The notes under the pieces were generated by a model. That model worked only from the letters and a program-made list of their open reading frames with translations, was not told the origin of the DNA and made no database searches. Shown in pieces: positions 21,152-33,290 of a stretch of DNA of 64,000 nucleotides. Position 1 is the first letter of the stretch. The number at the start of each line of letters is the position of its first letter. Both the position numbers and the translations under genes were made by a program. Origin of the DNA: Gnetum montanum (Eukaryota > Streptophyta > Gnetopsida > Gnetales > Gnetaceae); contig MNCI01013669.1 of the NCBI GenBank assembly GCA_015680685.1, positions 4,384-68,383 on the forward strand. The letters run 5' to 3'.

Positions 21152-24100
21152 AAAAAGGTCATGTTCATGGGATACTATAACAAAGATTATACAATGTACT
21201 AAACCATTTATGATGACTCAAATTTTCAAGTTATAAATATGATTATCAATGTTACTTTTCATATTAATGATGTCCAAAACATTGCAAAGAAAAGAATACA
21301 GATGCCAAGAAAAAATAATATATAATTGAGATAATGGAAAAATAAAAAGCACAATGACCAATTTGACAAGCAACAATGAAAATTTGGAGTTTCTTCAAAA
21401 AAATATCAAGATAAGGAAGGTTCCATTGAATGCCAAATCTAAGAGCTAAAAACTAAGAAAAACCAATGGTAGTTAAAACCAAATTAAATTAGCAATGAAG
21501 CTAAAAAGAAAAAAAGAATTTCTATAGTAGAAATAAAAGAGGAGGCACAACAAACTAAAAAGAAAGAAAAAATTCAAGAATGTATCAAGGGTTCCAAAGG
21601 TAAAAAAGGGGTACATCAAAAAGAGGAATAAAGCATTCAAACAAAATTTTCAAAGACTAAAGATACGTAAAGCATTCTACATTTCTTATATTTCTTTCTC
21701 AAATAATGATTGAGTGACATTATTAATCATCCTTATTATAATGTGTTTATATAATAATATCACTGATCTAATTTCAAATCATTCATATCTTAGTCAACAG
21801 TTATTTTTTTAAGTCTCTAAGGCTGCATTACTAATATCACTTCACTTTTTCCCTTAAGTCTTCTCCTAATGATGGTGGATTGATTCCCTTAAGTACCTAA
21901 GGTTTATAATATTTCAAATTCATCCTTGTTTAAATGTCTTGATCTTACTTCTAAAATTATTATTGATAGTTAGTATTAATTTTTGTAGATATTTTATCTA
22001 TAACTATGATATATTCTTCAAGAAAGCTTCTCAAATCACATACTTGAGTGCTTTATTTAATAATTATATCCATAAAAATAATGTACTAGTATTTTCCATA
22101 CATGATTACTAAATTTTATATTTAATGATCTTGCTAAAATATCTTAGGTTATTCAAAACAAATGTTATTGGCTCTCAAATTTTTATTATTTCTCCATTTT
22201 AATTCTATAATTTTTTCTTGAATTTGACATATCACTTTTGAAAGTTGCACAATTAATTAATCTACTATAAAGGTCTAAATCTTACATCATGCCCCACTAG
22301 TTTTTTAATGAAAGTTTTAGAAAGTATACTAAGATAGTATGTAAAGTACCTATACACTCTATGGAGAGAATTCTTAGATNCACATCTTGTTACAATGATT
22401 TATTCCACCATGCATCTCAAGGTTGTTATTTAATACTAAGAATTATATTAATTAATTTTCATTTACTATTAACTATTCATCCATCCATTTCATAGATTAC
22501 ATGTTTGCAACCCAAAAAATGATTTTGGTTGATCCTACATTATTTTCTTATTGTTTGTTTTTTCAAAAATCAAGCTTCAATTGCATCCTCAATCCAACTT
22601 GTTCTCATGTATCACAAGCCACTCCACATCAATTATCACTACTAATTTAATATTCAACCCTCCTCGATTCTAGTCCAATAATTGATCTTTAACTGTGAAT
22701 TTCTAAATTTTTTAAGTTGTATTATTAATATCTACTTTCAAACTTTACGCTTTAACATAGCCTATGTGAGATAACAATTCAACCTCATGAGAAACAAATG
22801 TTGAACATCTCATTTACTTATTCTTCTCATAGTTCTTCGCTGCTTTGTATCTAAATGTTTTTGTTTCTTATTAATTACTTTTCATCTTTTATACTTCATA
22901 ACAAATTACTATTCAAAATTAAAATTTTTAAATTATATGTTGGAAGAATTTCTTCACTGATTTAAAAACCTCTAATATAGTTGTTCTTTCTTAAACAATC
23001 AACCTAAATTGCATTCCTGAATATCCCTATAGAAATCTCCTAAAAGTTGCACCAAACCTATATTAATACCCATCTAATTTTCCCTATTCCATTATTGTAG
23101 TTTCTAAATCACTTCATATGTTTTTTCTCAATTTCAAAGGCTATATTTCTACTTATCATTGTAGAAAAAACTAACTATTGCATCATGTCACTAGTTCTTT
23201 TTTCTCTGTTCATGACGATCAAAGTATACAAATAGTTTACAATCATAAATGGTGTATATAAAATTTATAATAATAAGCATTAACAAAAAATGGACAAGTA
23301 ATCCACCATCCCAATGAAAGCATACCTAAATGACCATGTTACAATCAAAAAATAGGGGCATTTCACTCCTATCCCATAGAAACAACCTAAGCATAGACTA
23401 GCCCAACTAGCAAATAGATAAAATAAAAGAAAAGTACGTGATCCTCCATAAAATTACAACCTACAAACATGCCTCTTTGTCTCAATGTTAACTGCTCCAA
23501 AACATTAAGGTTATCATCCTAAGATTTTTTGGAAAACATCTAATTTGGGTCGCTTTTACATGTTGATCATATTTATCTACTCTCAATTTGAAGCTTTCTT
23601 AAATTAAGATTCCTGGTTATAATGTCTCACACTCCCATATTTTTTGTCTTAATGTCATTTCTCGTCAAATTTCTAATACTTCCTTCTACTATGATAATAT
23701 CATATTAAATATTAATTTTTCAAACTCTAATATTGTATAAGAATATCAATTTTTCATATCTTATCATTTTTCTTATTTTTTAGGTGAATCTATTCATTTG
23801 AAATGCTAAGGTTAAATATGATAATTAATTATCCTTAAAGCAATGTCCCACTCTCTTAACATGGGATAATATTGTCATTTAAATTTCATCTTTATGGATA
23901 TTTTACATTGAATGTAAGTCTAGATGTTGAATAGGGCTTCTCAAAAAATCTGTAATACATGCTTCAATGATTATATCAAATGGAAATTCTTATATGAAAA
24001 TTCAAGTTTTCCTAGTAATGCACTATAAAAAATACAACCTTTCTTTTGTAACTTCCCAACGTTTCATATACATTTATTCTTCGTTGTTAACTTATTTCTT

Positions 24101-25378
24101 TCTAGGTTGCATTACTAAACATGTAACTTGTTTACAACTAATCATTGTTGCTCTTGATTGTCTTCCTCTCAAAAAATATTATTGAAATTATTTTAATAAT
24201 CCCAGTTATAATGTCTCATAAACCCTTCATATCTCAATGTTATCAATAATCTAATTTTCTATCTTCTTTCACTACAAATATCACTTTATTTACATGCTAT
24301 TGCTTATCCAACTTCCATTGTTTTCCATCATAATTTTCTAATTTTTGTTTAAACATTGATATCCCAATTTCAAACAATGTATTGTTCATTAACCTTGTCA
24401 CAAGCTCTACTCCTTACTTCCTGATTTTATTATGAACATAAATCTAAATATTGTACCTTTCTTGTCTAACTATTCAATTTGTAAATCTTGTGCTTTACTG
24501 GTTGTTTTCAAATATACAAATTTTGTTGCACCATCTCCTAGGACCATAGACCCTAACATTGATGTTTGATATCAAGTTTAGTTACTTTTCATTTCTATTC
24601 CTTCTTCATTTTGAATCCATTCACTTCTTAAATTGCAAAGTTCTAACTAAACTTTTATCTCATTTTACCAAGGCTTCTTATAAAAGTTTTTCTCCAATAT
24701 AAATGTTTAGTAGCTATTCCTTGTCTCTTGGTTATATAATCTCCATTAATCCATTCAAACACCTAAACATTATTATTCAACATTTAGTATCCCCCCTAGC
24801 CTTACACATTAATGTTGTTATTCAACATGGATTATTGGTATTTTCCATATGTGTCTCTTCTTGATTGTTGATTTTTTTGTTTCTCATTTTTAAGATGTTC
24901 ATCCTAAAATCCATGCTCTTCTTTTAATTCATAAATCTCATTTCAAGAACAATTCATAACAAAGAAAATAATCAAGAATATTATCTACTACATTCAACTT
25001 CAACAATTGGTATTAGATTACAATGTTGTGTCCATGCATATTAAAACAAAGATTATCAATGGAGTCAAATCATGTATGATACAAAATTTCAAAGTATAAG
25101 AATAGTTAACAATGCAAATTCTAAAACTTAATGATGTTTGGAACATTGTGGAGAAATGAATAGAAAAGCAAAGACTATGAATGAAATTTTGGAGTTTCTT
25201 CACAAAAATTACTAAGCCAAGGATCTATGAGATAAAAGAACTTATGCAAAATACATTAGTAGCAACAAATCCTAAGTACAATAGACGTGTTCAATATTTA
25301 TGTAACATAAACACATCTTCTATATAATTTCCTAGAGTTACCATATAGAGCTAAAAACTACAAAATACAAAGGATGGT

Positions 25379-25455
25379 TGATGAGCAGCAAGTATACCCT
25401 ATGCCCAACCATATGAATTATAAGTGTTCATGTGCAATCTGGTCAAATTTTGTCA
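25379..25455 (-). repeat. 3' LTR remnant of gypsy-2
   Basis: About 77 bp starting TGATGAGCAGCAAG and matching the start of 4682-5617. It is truncated, and the sequence continues directly into DNA matching 5740-5880 of gypsy-1, showing a deletion of most of the LTR. Confidence 0.75.
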
Positions 25456-25619
25456 ACATAATAAACCGACACAATAAAATTGAGTGCGCAAGTGTACAAA
25501 TCAACATCATTACAAAAATTTGTTGTGTTCATGACAAAAAATTGAACATCATGATATGACTACTCAAACTACATAGCATATCCATTCATGGAATGAAGAT
25601 GATTGAGAAGATCAAATAG

Positions 25620-28490
25620 TCCCAGGCAATGGAGGTTCCTAAGGTTCTGAAGGACCTTCACTAGCTTAAGGCATGTATAGTGGCTAAGACATCTATGACT
25701 ATTCTACTACAACTGCTACCTCTAGTGGAAGATGAAAGGCATCTAGTAATGTCTTCATCTTATCCTCCTTACTCTTGAGATCATTCATAGTCCATGTAGC
25801 ATCACCAATGTGGGCTAGAATGGGGATGTCCCATGGATAGGACGTTATTGGGAATAGCTCCTTAACATTGACGAACTAGACAACAAATTGTTTGCATTAA
25901 ACATTGAATGCCTTGACTGTGTTTTGGAGCTCATGGTAGTCATTCATTCATTTGGCTAGGCTCTTAATAGTGGATTTATGATTGGTATGCTTTCCCTTGA
26001 GAACCTTGAGTTCAGTGTTTACCTCTACAAGCTTTTGCTTGGTCTCCTTGTGGTTCTTGAACTCAACCTCATACAATAAGTATGAGTTGGTCACTTATTT
26101 TCTAGTTCTAACTGTAGTCATCTGATAGTCAACATAGCCAAATTTGCATACTTGAGATTAGCATGCTCCATATATTTAGTCATTTCCTTTATTTTCCACT
26201 CCTTTAGGCAAATTTCTGCTTTATTGTATTGATCAATCCCATCGATGATGGGCTACCATAACTCATGTCCTTATTGGAGTTGCTACAAGGTCTCATTCAC
26301 CTTTTCCTTCATCACTTAAATGTGTTTCTAATTTATTTCCTTCTATAGGCTAACCTGATCTTTGTAGTGATTCTTGACCCTCTCAAATTTAAGAGTGACT
26401 CATTTCTAGGTAGCTACCCCTAATGTAGTCTTTTGGTGAAGGGCATAGACCTCCTCCATGGAGAGGATTTTATTCTCAACTGCCAATCTCCTTAACTATA
26501 TGTTTTCTATGGCTAGTTGCTCCTATTGTTTATGGATAAAATTAGTAAATTATTATTTATGAGCATAAAATTTTCATAGGTGATGGTTTTTTGTGGTTAG
26601 TTGCATGTTCTCCTAATGGTTTAGAACAAAGGCCTTCTAAATTTTATGCTAGGTGGCATTTTCCAAGCATTGTTAAAACATTGCCAGCTCCATTACACCG
26701 TCAAATCCTTTCATCCTAGTGTGAAGCTATTCAAGATCTTCATCTCTTGTCAATGCTAGGTTGAGAAATGTAGAGTTAACAATATAGGCTCTTAATTTAG
26801 CAACTTCTATAATCAAGCGTTCATTCAATCCCTTGGCTATTTTAAGTTGCCCTCCAAATATAATATTCTTGTCCTTTGCCTCTACTAGGTCAAATTGGAT
26901 TGCAGCTATATGATGTAGAAGGTCAAAGACATTTAGAAGCAATTTCCTATTTCTTATTAGTCAGTCCAGTAGTTGTTCATGTTGTGTTATGCTTAATATG
27001 TTGCTTATGGTCCCTGTGGACATATGCACATCTTTAATTGCAGTGATGTTTAGTATAGATGGTATAGGTAGATTGAGTGTTTTGGAAATTCTGTTAGCAA
27101 CCATCTCAGCTACTATTTCTTACCTCTTATGATGCATCAATAGTTCTGTTTCCCCCTCACCCTTATCCAAGCCCATCAAGAAGGTCACAAAATTCCTCAA
27201 AATCTCTAGGAGTTGCTATTATTCTAAGAGAGATATCGTTACCTTTCTAGCATTAGGATTCAACCTCGTAGACAACTACGTTCATGGGGCAAAGAAATTA
27301 GGTCCACCTCCCTCCTTCAGGTTGACTATTTAAGCCATCTCATTTAGGTGACTCATCGCTGGCCAGTACATAGGTGGGTCTCCACCACTCATGCCTGTTT
27401 GTTTCTCTTCCTCACTTAAGAGCCATTCTCACTACTTGTGTAACTATTGTGATGTTACAACTATGTCTTGCATAATTTTTTGAGTGGAAGGTGGAGGTAG
27501 TGGTTGTTGCTCCTCTTCTTGAATGGTCATTATATAAGTTTTTCCCTTCATCATCTCCATCCAATCTATGGTCAGAGCACATCAGACAACATCATTAGTG
27601 TAGCAAACTATTCCTTCCCTTTAACATATTTTTCTAATGAGTCATGGGAAGAGGGGTTCCTTCTTTTCACGTTCCTTCTCCTTAAATCACTTATCTATCT
27701 CAATATAGATTAGCTATGGAAGTTTGATGGAGAATCTTCCACTCAGAGTAGCACACACATGAGCAAAAAAGCTAGTGATCTTACTAGGCCTCACCATGAG
27801 GTTTAGGTGAAAGGCCACAATCTTGTAGTGGATTCTTTCTACTGATGTGAGCCCATCGTACTTCTTACAGTCAACATCATAGCACCACTGAATCCATTTC
27901 TTTTTGATGCTAGGGTCTTCTTGCATCAAAATCTCAATGAGATTCACCCTAGTTTCATGCAACTAAAGTGCCTCTGCAATGGCTTGCACCAAATAGGACA
28001 CTAAAATGTCCTTCATCTTACCAATTGAACCAACCTACCTATTGTTCTAAAATAGGAACATCTCTCCCATATACCACTTCCCATTGAAAGTGCTAATTGG
28101 CTACATGGGAGAGGTATTTATTTTGTCCTATACCTTTCTAGGTGCTTGCTCCAAGAAAGAGCCAAGGTTCAACTCTTGAGCACCATCTTCTAGACCTCCC
28201 TTGATCTAATCTAGTTCAATTGAGCTTCTGTTAAGGTTACCTTAAGGTTTTCTTGTTGAGTTGGTGCCTTATGCTAGTAGGAATGTTTTGTTGCTACCAC
28301 CTATTTTTGAATCTATTAAATAGACTCCACTTTGGCCTCTTCCCTTAGAGGTCCTATGGCAAGGGTTGTAATTGGTTCTTCCTAGGCTTGTTCTTGGCAC
28401 CTTCTCATTCTAGGTCATTTATCCCTTAGCTAAAATGGTCCTCCTTCTTACGTGTGTATGCCTTTTGGTGCCACCTGTGGTCACAACACA
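25620..28490 (-). pseudogene. Extra ORF of gypsy-2 between integrase and 3' LTR
   Basis: Collinear with 5880-8713. The best preserved block (27962-27714) reads ETRVNLIEILMQEDPSIKKK, WIQWCYDVDCKKYDGLTSVE, RIHYKIVAFHLNLMVRPSKI then TSFFAHVCATLSGRFSIKLP, uninterrupted over 82 residues. A second open block (26942-26727) is LLNVFDLLHHIAAIQFDLVE..., with heptad-like hydrophobics. Upstream there is a conserved LGSFLEQAPRKV / FNGKWYMGEMFLF stretch (28040-28160). It is on the pol strand and follows integrase, the site of an env-like ORF in Athila elements. No convincing membrane segment was recognised. The protein is unidentified; preservation of the same domain in two diverged elements implies past selection (inference). 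Confidence 0.6.
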
Positions 28491-30560
28491 TCAATGGATT
28501 AGTAGATATAATGTGTAACTTACATAATTGGGTACCTTATCTTGTTAATTACTTACACTTTGCTATGGTTGGACCATGGTAGATTGCTTATTTTATTAAT
28601 TAATTTTATTATAAGTGTCACTAGAGCTTATTGGAAAGGTTTAACTCTTGTAATTTGGTGTTTTAATGTTGATTCCTTAGTTAAACCTTTGTGGGATTTA
28701 AAAAAAAAGGAAAAATATTTTCTATTAAAAATAGCACATCTATAGCCCCCATGACTAAGAGCTTACCTCTAGGGGCTACAAGGTCAAAGAATAGAGCAAT
28801 TCAGACAAATGACTAGGAAGTTATGGGCATTGGAAGGTTTTGGGCTTTGAAAATTACAAAATTCCTTTGGTGTTTGTGAGAAAATGTGAAAATTTCTATT
28901 TTTGCACTATAGGGCCACATATACAAGGCCTTGTATACACATGGGCTCTGTTGACAAGGCCCCATTTACAGGGTCTATAAAAAAATTTTTTAAACTTGAA
29001 TATTTCAAAAAATACAAGGAATTTTTGAATGAATTTGGTGTCTATGGAATCCCAGAAAAGCCAAGAATACGATAAAATCATTGAAGATGATCTTTGAAAG
29101 GTTAAAAATTTAAAAATTTGATGAAGAATGTGTGAATTAAACAAAATAATTTAAAGGAGCACACGGTTGGATGCAGAATATGGTTGCACGAAAGATTTTG
29201 ATTGCAATAATACTTAAGAATAAGGTTCTTCACAAACCCAACCAAGAGATATGCAAGTTGGTCCTCCCCATAGCAAGCACATGCCCTATTTTTTCTTGCA
29301 TAACCTCAACCTAAGGAGTCCATGGGCTCCATAGGTGATTAATGGTTGATGAAAGTTAAGGATCAAAACTTGAAAGATGCTACCAAAGAATTCAAGTAAA
29401 TTAGACAAAGACACGGAACAAGAACATGGACACTAACAATGAGGTAAGTTATGGGCAACATGGATGGATGATGGAGAAAGTGGAATGGAGTTCCAAATTG
29501 AGGTCATAAGAAATCCTTTGTGGGTTTTTGTCTACATGACGTTAGAAGATCCATCCTTAGTCCAGACCAAAAACAACTACTTTCAATGACTTTGCATCAC
29601 CACTCCAAGACAGATCGACCCCCTTGAGATACAATAGTGCTCCAATAGAACAACTGCCATTCCTTAAGAAGAAGAAAAGAGAAGCAAGAAGTAAGAGAGG
29701 GCCTTAGTTAGAGGAGACCCTCAGGCATGGATAACATGTCTTTCTAGTCACATAATTAGTTCTTATAGCCCATTTATTTATCTAAGAATGTGCTTTGAAT
29801 TTCCACCATTTTCTCTCTCTCCTTTTTTCTTTTTTTCTTTGTTTCTTTTCTTTTCTTTTTCTTTTTGTTGATTTATTATTTATTTTTATTTTTGAATGGG
29901 AACCACACCATCCAAATACTTATTCAACTTTTGGTCATTGGTTGACATGGAATGGTAAGAAGTCTATGAAAACACTCATGAACCTAAGTAGAACAGTACA
30001 AAGAGTATTGAATCCCATTAAACTCACACCCTATGAAAACCTTTGAATCCTTCCTAACTCTAGAGACCAACAAGGTCACAAATTCATTAAATTTTTATTT
30101 AATAGAAGGGACCTCATACTTTCAAAACAAGGAAAACCAGAGTTTGTGAATGGGTGGATGATGTGGACTCATTACCTATTCCATGAAAAAGAAATCATGT
30201 CTTAGCCATTGGTACAAAAATTCAAAAATAGAAACTAGACATTAGCAAAAAAAACATTAAGCATGAACCACCATTAGCAACAAGTATAGCACCACTGTTT
30301 CTTGTTAGCGTAAAGCACATTTATTAACAGAAATTAGAAAATCACACTAAAATGAAGTAAAATATATAAGAAAGTGTAAAATACTTGAGAAAGATTTAAA
30401 TGTACTAATGATGGTGTAAAACAAAAAATGATGTAAAATATGGAAAAATTTTAAAATCCAAAAGGTATAAAATAAATAATTTGCAAAAAAAAAATGTGTA
30501 AAAAAAAATAGAAAAATTGAGAAGCTACATATATGGCTAGCATAGCTAGTCATATCCTCC
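28491..30560 (-). other. Spacer between integrase and extra ORF, gypsy-2
   Basis: No gene seen. Homologous to 8714-10744. Contains a pyrimidine-rich low-complexity run at 29805-29875, A/T-rich DNA at 30330-30530, and the 14 bp-spaced GC motif block at 28912-28975. Confidence 0.7.
28905..28975 (-). promoter_or_regulatory. Internal 14 bp repeat block, gypsy-2
   Basis: Words ATACAAGGCC, ATACACATGGG, TTGACAAGGCC and TTTACAGGGTC are spaced by 14-16 bp, resembling the LTR U3 block, about 420 bp upstream of the extra ORF. On the minus strand CCCTATAGTGC and AAAAATAGA lie downstream as weak TATA candidates. It is in the same place as 9168-9243 of gypsy-1. Function is inferred. Confidence 0.4.
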
Positions 30561-31910
30561 ATGATTGAGTTTGAAGGAGAAGATCCAAAAAATTAAGCAT
30601 GTTGTCCATTTTTTTGAGGTATTGTTGCACTGTCTTGCTTGGACTTGTGGAAAGGCTTTACTTGTTGGATGTTGGCCAACTACTTCTTGTTTGGAATTTT
30701 AGGTTTGTATATGATCATGGTCCTAGAAGAACAGGTTTTATCAATTATATAAGGCCCATCCCACAATGTTTGGAACATAGTTGATTAAGGTATGTGTGTC
30801 GAGTTTCAGTAGAGGACCTTCTCTCTAGGCTGAAATTTGATCCTTCTGATTCTTAGGTCATGAAACTTTTTGTTAAATGCCTTATGCACTTCATTCAAGG
30901 ATAGGACCATCAATTGATTTTCATTTAGCACATTCAGGTTAATTAATCTTTCTTTTTTTGGTAGGCTAAGGTCAAGGTTGAAGTCATAGGTTGTTGAAAG
31001 TGTATAGAGCTTAGACTAAATTGGGAGAATTGGATGTTTTTTGTACACCAACTCATAGGAAGAGTAGCCAATAGGGCGTTTCCATGTTGAGTGGTAGGCC
31101 CAAAGGGCAATGTTGTGTTTTGTGCTCCAATCTCTCCTATATTTGCTAATAGCTCTTGTTAGAATCTTTGTGATCTCTTTGTTAGTAACGTCTACTTGAC
31201 TATTGGCTTGGCAATGGTAGGGTGTTGTTAATTTCTGTTCAACTCCCAAGTGTTACATGAGCTTGTGAAAAGTAGCACCTATAAAATGAGTTTCGTTGTT
31301 AGAAATCAATGCACATGGCACCCCAAACCTATTCACAAAATTTTGATGTACAAACCATGCAATAGTGGATGATGTACAGTTGATGATAGCTACTACTTCT
31401 ACCCATTGTGTGTAGTAATCAATGGAGATGAATATATATGCCTTCCATTTGACATGGGTGTGATGGAACCCATGAAATCGATGCCCCATATGTCAAAGGA
31501 TTCTAGTGGTTGAATCTACTATTAAGGAACCTTCATTCATGTAGTCATCCCACCATCTCATTGGAAACATTAACAAGATCAAACAAACTAGTGAACATGC
31601 TAGAAGATTATGGGCCAATAGTATCCTGCCATCAAGATTTTTATGATCATGCATCTCCTTGCATAGTGGCCTCCACAAGGGCCTTTGTGAGAATCTTGGA
31701 GAATGCATAGTTGATTAGCATCAAGTACATACCAACAAACCAAGTCATTAGTACGCACCTTGTAAAGGTGCTCATTGATTTCCATGAAGTGTCTAGCCTA
31801 ATGAAGAAATTATTATTTCTTCCTATAGTCCAAATCTTGTGGCATCCTCTGAGTGAGAACATAAGTAAGGATGCCATCATATCATTTTGGTTTTGTAGGT
31901 ACTTATTCAT
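30561..31910 (-). pseudogene. gypsy-2 integrase
   Basis: Zinc-binding part at 31785-31600 (QDSHKGPCGGHYARRCMIIK, ILMAGYYWPIIF). Catalytic core at 31489-31253 (YIFISIDYYTQWVEVVAIIN, FVNRFGVPCALISNNETHF, with the second catalytic Asp replaced by Asn in 'SDN/SNN'), continuing at 31249-31016 as TTPYHCQANSQVDVTNKEIT, DWSTKHNIALWAYHSTWKRP. Here the DDE glutamate position reads VDVTNKE where VEV is usual. The C-terminal region ends NIQQVKPFHKSKQDSATIPQ near 30610. Fewer stops than gypsy-1, but frameshifted into several open blocks. No chromodomain seen. Confidence 0.9.
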
Positions 31911-33290
31911 TTATTACACTAGCAAAGAGGAGTTCATCAAGATATTGGTTAGAGAGCAGGCTCTCCTCCTCTTTGTTCTTTGATTGTAACCGAGAAAAGT
32001 GATTAGTGACCACATTCTTAGTCCCCTTTCGATTTTTCATTGTAAGATTGAATTCCTATATGATCACCAGCCATCATATGACACAAGGCCTCATCGTTGG
32101 CTTGTTCGTCAAGAAGCAAATGGCACTGTGATCAATATGCACAAACACTTTATATCTAAGCACATAGTTCTTGAACTTCTCTAGAGCATACACCACTGCC
32201 ATCAGTTCTTTCTTGGTGGTGGTGTAATTTAGTTGTGCACCCACAATACTTCAACTTGCATAGTGGATGTAATATGGATGTTTATTTTCATCCAACTATG
32301 TGCGCATAGCTCCCAAAGCATAATTTGATGCATCTATCATTATATGAAATGATCTAGACCAGTTAGGTGCTTGTAGAATTGGAGTCTCTACAAGCTTCTA
32401 CTTGAGGCTGTGAAATGTAGTTTCACATTCCTTAGTCTAGATGAATCGAGCATCTTTCTTTGTTAGCTTAACCAATGATTTTGCAATCTTAGAGAAATTC
32501 TCTATAAATCATTGGTAGTAACCAGTATGTCCAAGGAATGACTAAACATCTTTTACAGTTTCTAGTTAACAAGTGATTCCTTGGATGACCCTTAGCTTTT
32601 CAAGGTCTACATTGATCCCTTCCTATGAAATTTTGTGCTCCAATATAATGCCTTCTTGGATCATGAGATGGCTCTTTTTCCAATTGAGATGTAGGTTTAT
32701 TTGTACACATCTTTTGAGTATTGTTTCAAGTTGGTCCAAGGATTTCTTGAATGTAGCACCATAAGTGGAAAATTCATCTATAAAAACTTCCACTTTACTA
32801 CTGATTTTTTGCTAAAATATGCTTAAGACTAGGTGTTGGAAAGTGTCAGGAGCATTGAATAGAACAAAAGACATCTTGTGATATTAAAAGGTCCTCCAGG
32901 AACTCATGAATGTTGTTTTGTCCTAGTCTTCTAGTCCAATTTGGATTTGGTTATAGCCATTATAACCATTTAGAAAACTGGAATAGAAATGCCCATATAT
33001 GGTTTCCAACACCTGATCAACGAATGGCAATGAAAAATGATCTTTGAATGTTGTCATGTTTAATATCTTGAAGTTAATACAAACCTACCATTTTTCACCT
33101 TTCTTTAGCATTATCATGAATGGGCTAACACACTTGCTATCCACAATGGGATAGATGAGCCCTACCTTAAGGAGTTTCTCAATTTCATGTTTAATGATGT
33201 ACTTCAATTTTGGGTTCAACCGTGATTATGGTTGCCTCCTTAGCTTCATGGATGGATCAGTATAAATGTAGTGCTAGCATATCCATGGAT
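31911..33290 (-). pseudogene. gypsy-2 reverse transcriptase and RNase H
   Basis: Homologous base by base to 12061-13500 of gypsy-1. It includes the RT active-site neighbourhood around 32770-32900 (FMDD-type region mutated), the tether region near 32460-32560, and RNase H words corresponding to YKVFVHIDHSAICFLTSQ at ~32085-32155. Stops and shifts are frequent, so no open block above ~60 codons remains. Confidence 0.75.

Larger units (their letters stand above)
16807..25378 (+). repeat. R1 macro-repeat block A (cores and long units)
   Basis: Head-to-tail repetition of one AT-rich sequence: core 16807-17420, long unit 17421-21128, core 21129-21680, long unit 21681-25000, partial core 25001-25378. 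PBS-like words occur at 21141 (TGGTATCAAAG) and 25008 (TGGTATTAGA), 3867 bp apart, each preceded by CTACATTCAACTYCAACAAT. Long units share ordered landmarks, such as TTTGTCTCAATGTTAACTRC at 19701 and 23480, and ATCCTCCATAAAATTA at 19660 and 23441. No intact gene. The block is cut at 25378 by gypsy-2 and resumes at 36763. It behaves like an LTR retroelement family whose LTR and internal parts became tandem, or a macrosatellite derived from one. Confidence 0.75.

Noticed and set aside
30347-30562. 71-residue hydrophobic ORF after gypsy-2 integrase, a possible membrane protein
   Set aside because: Comes from T-rich low-complexity DNA; the homologous part of gypsy-1 is full of stops and does not keep the pattern.
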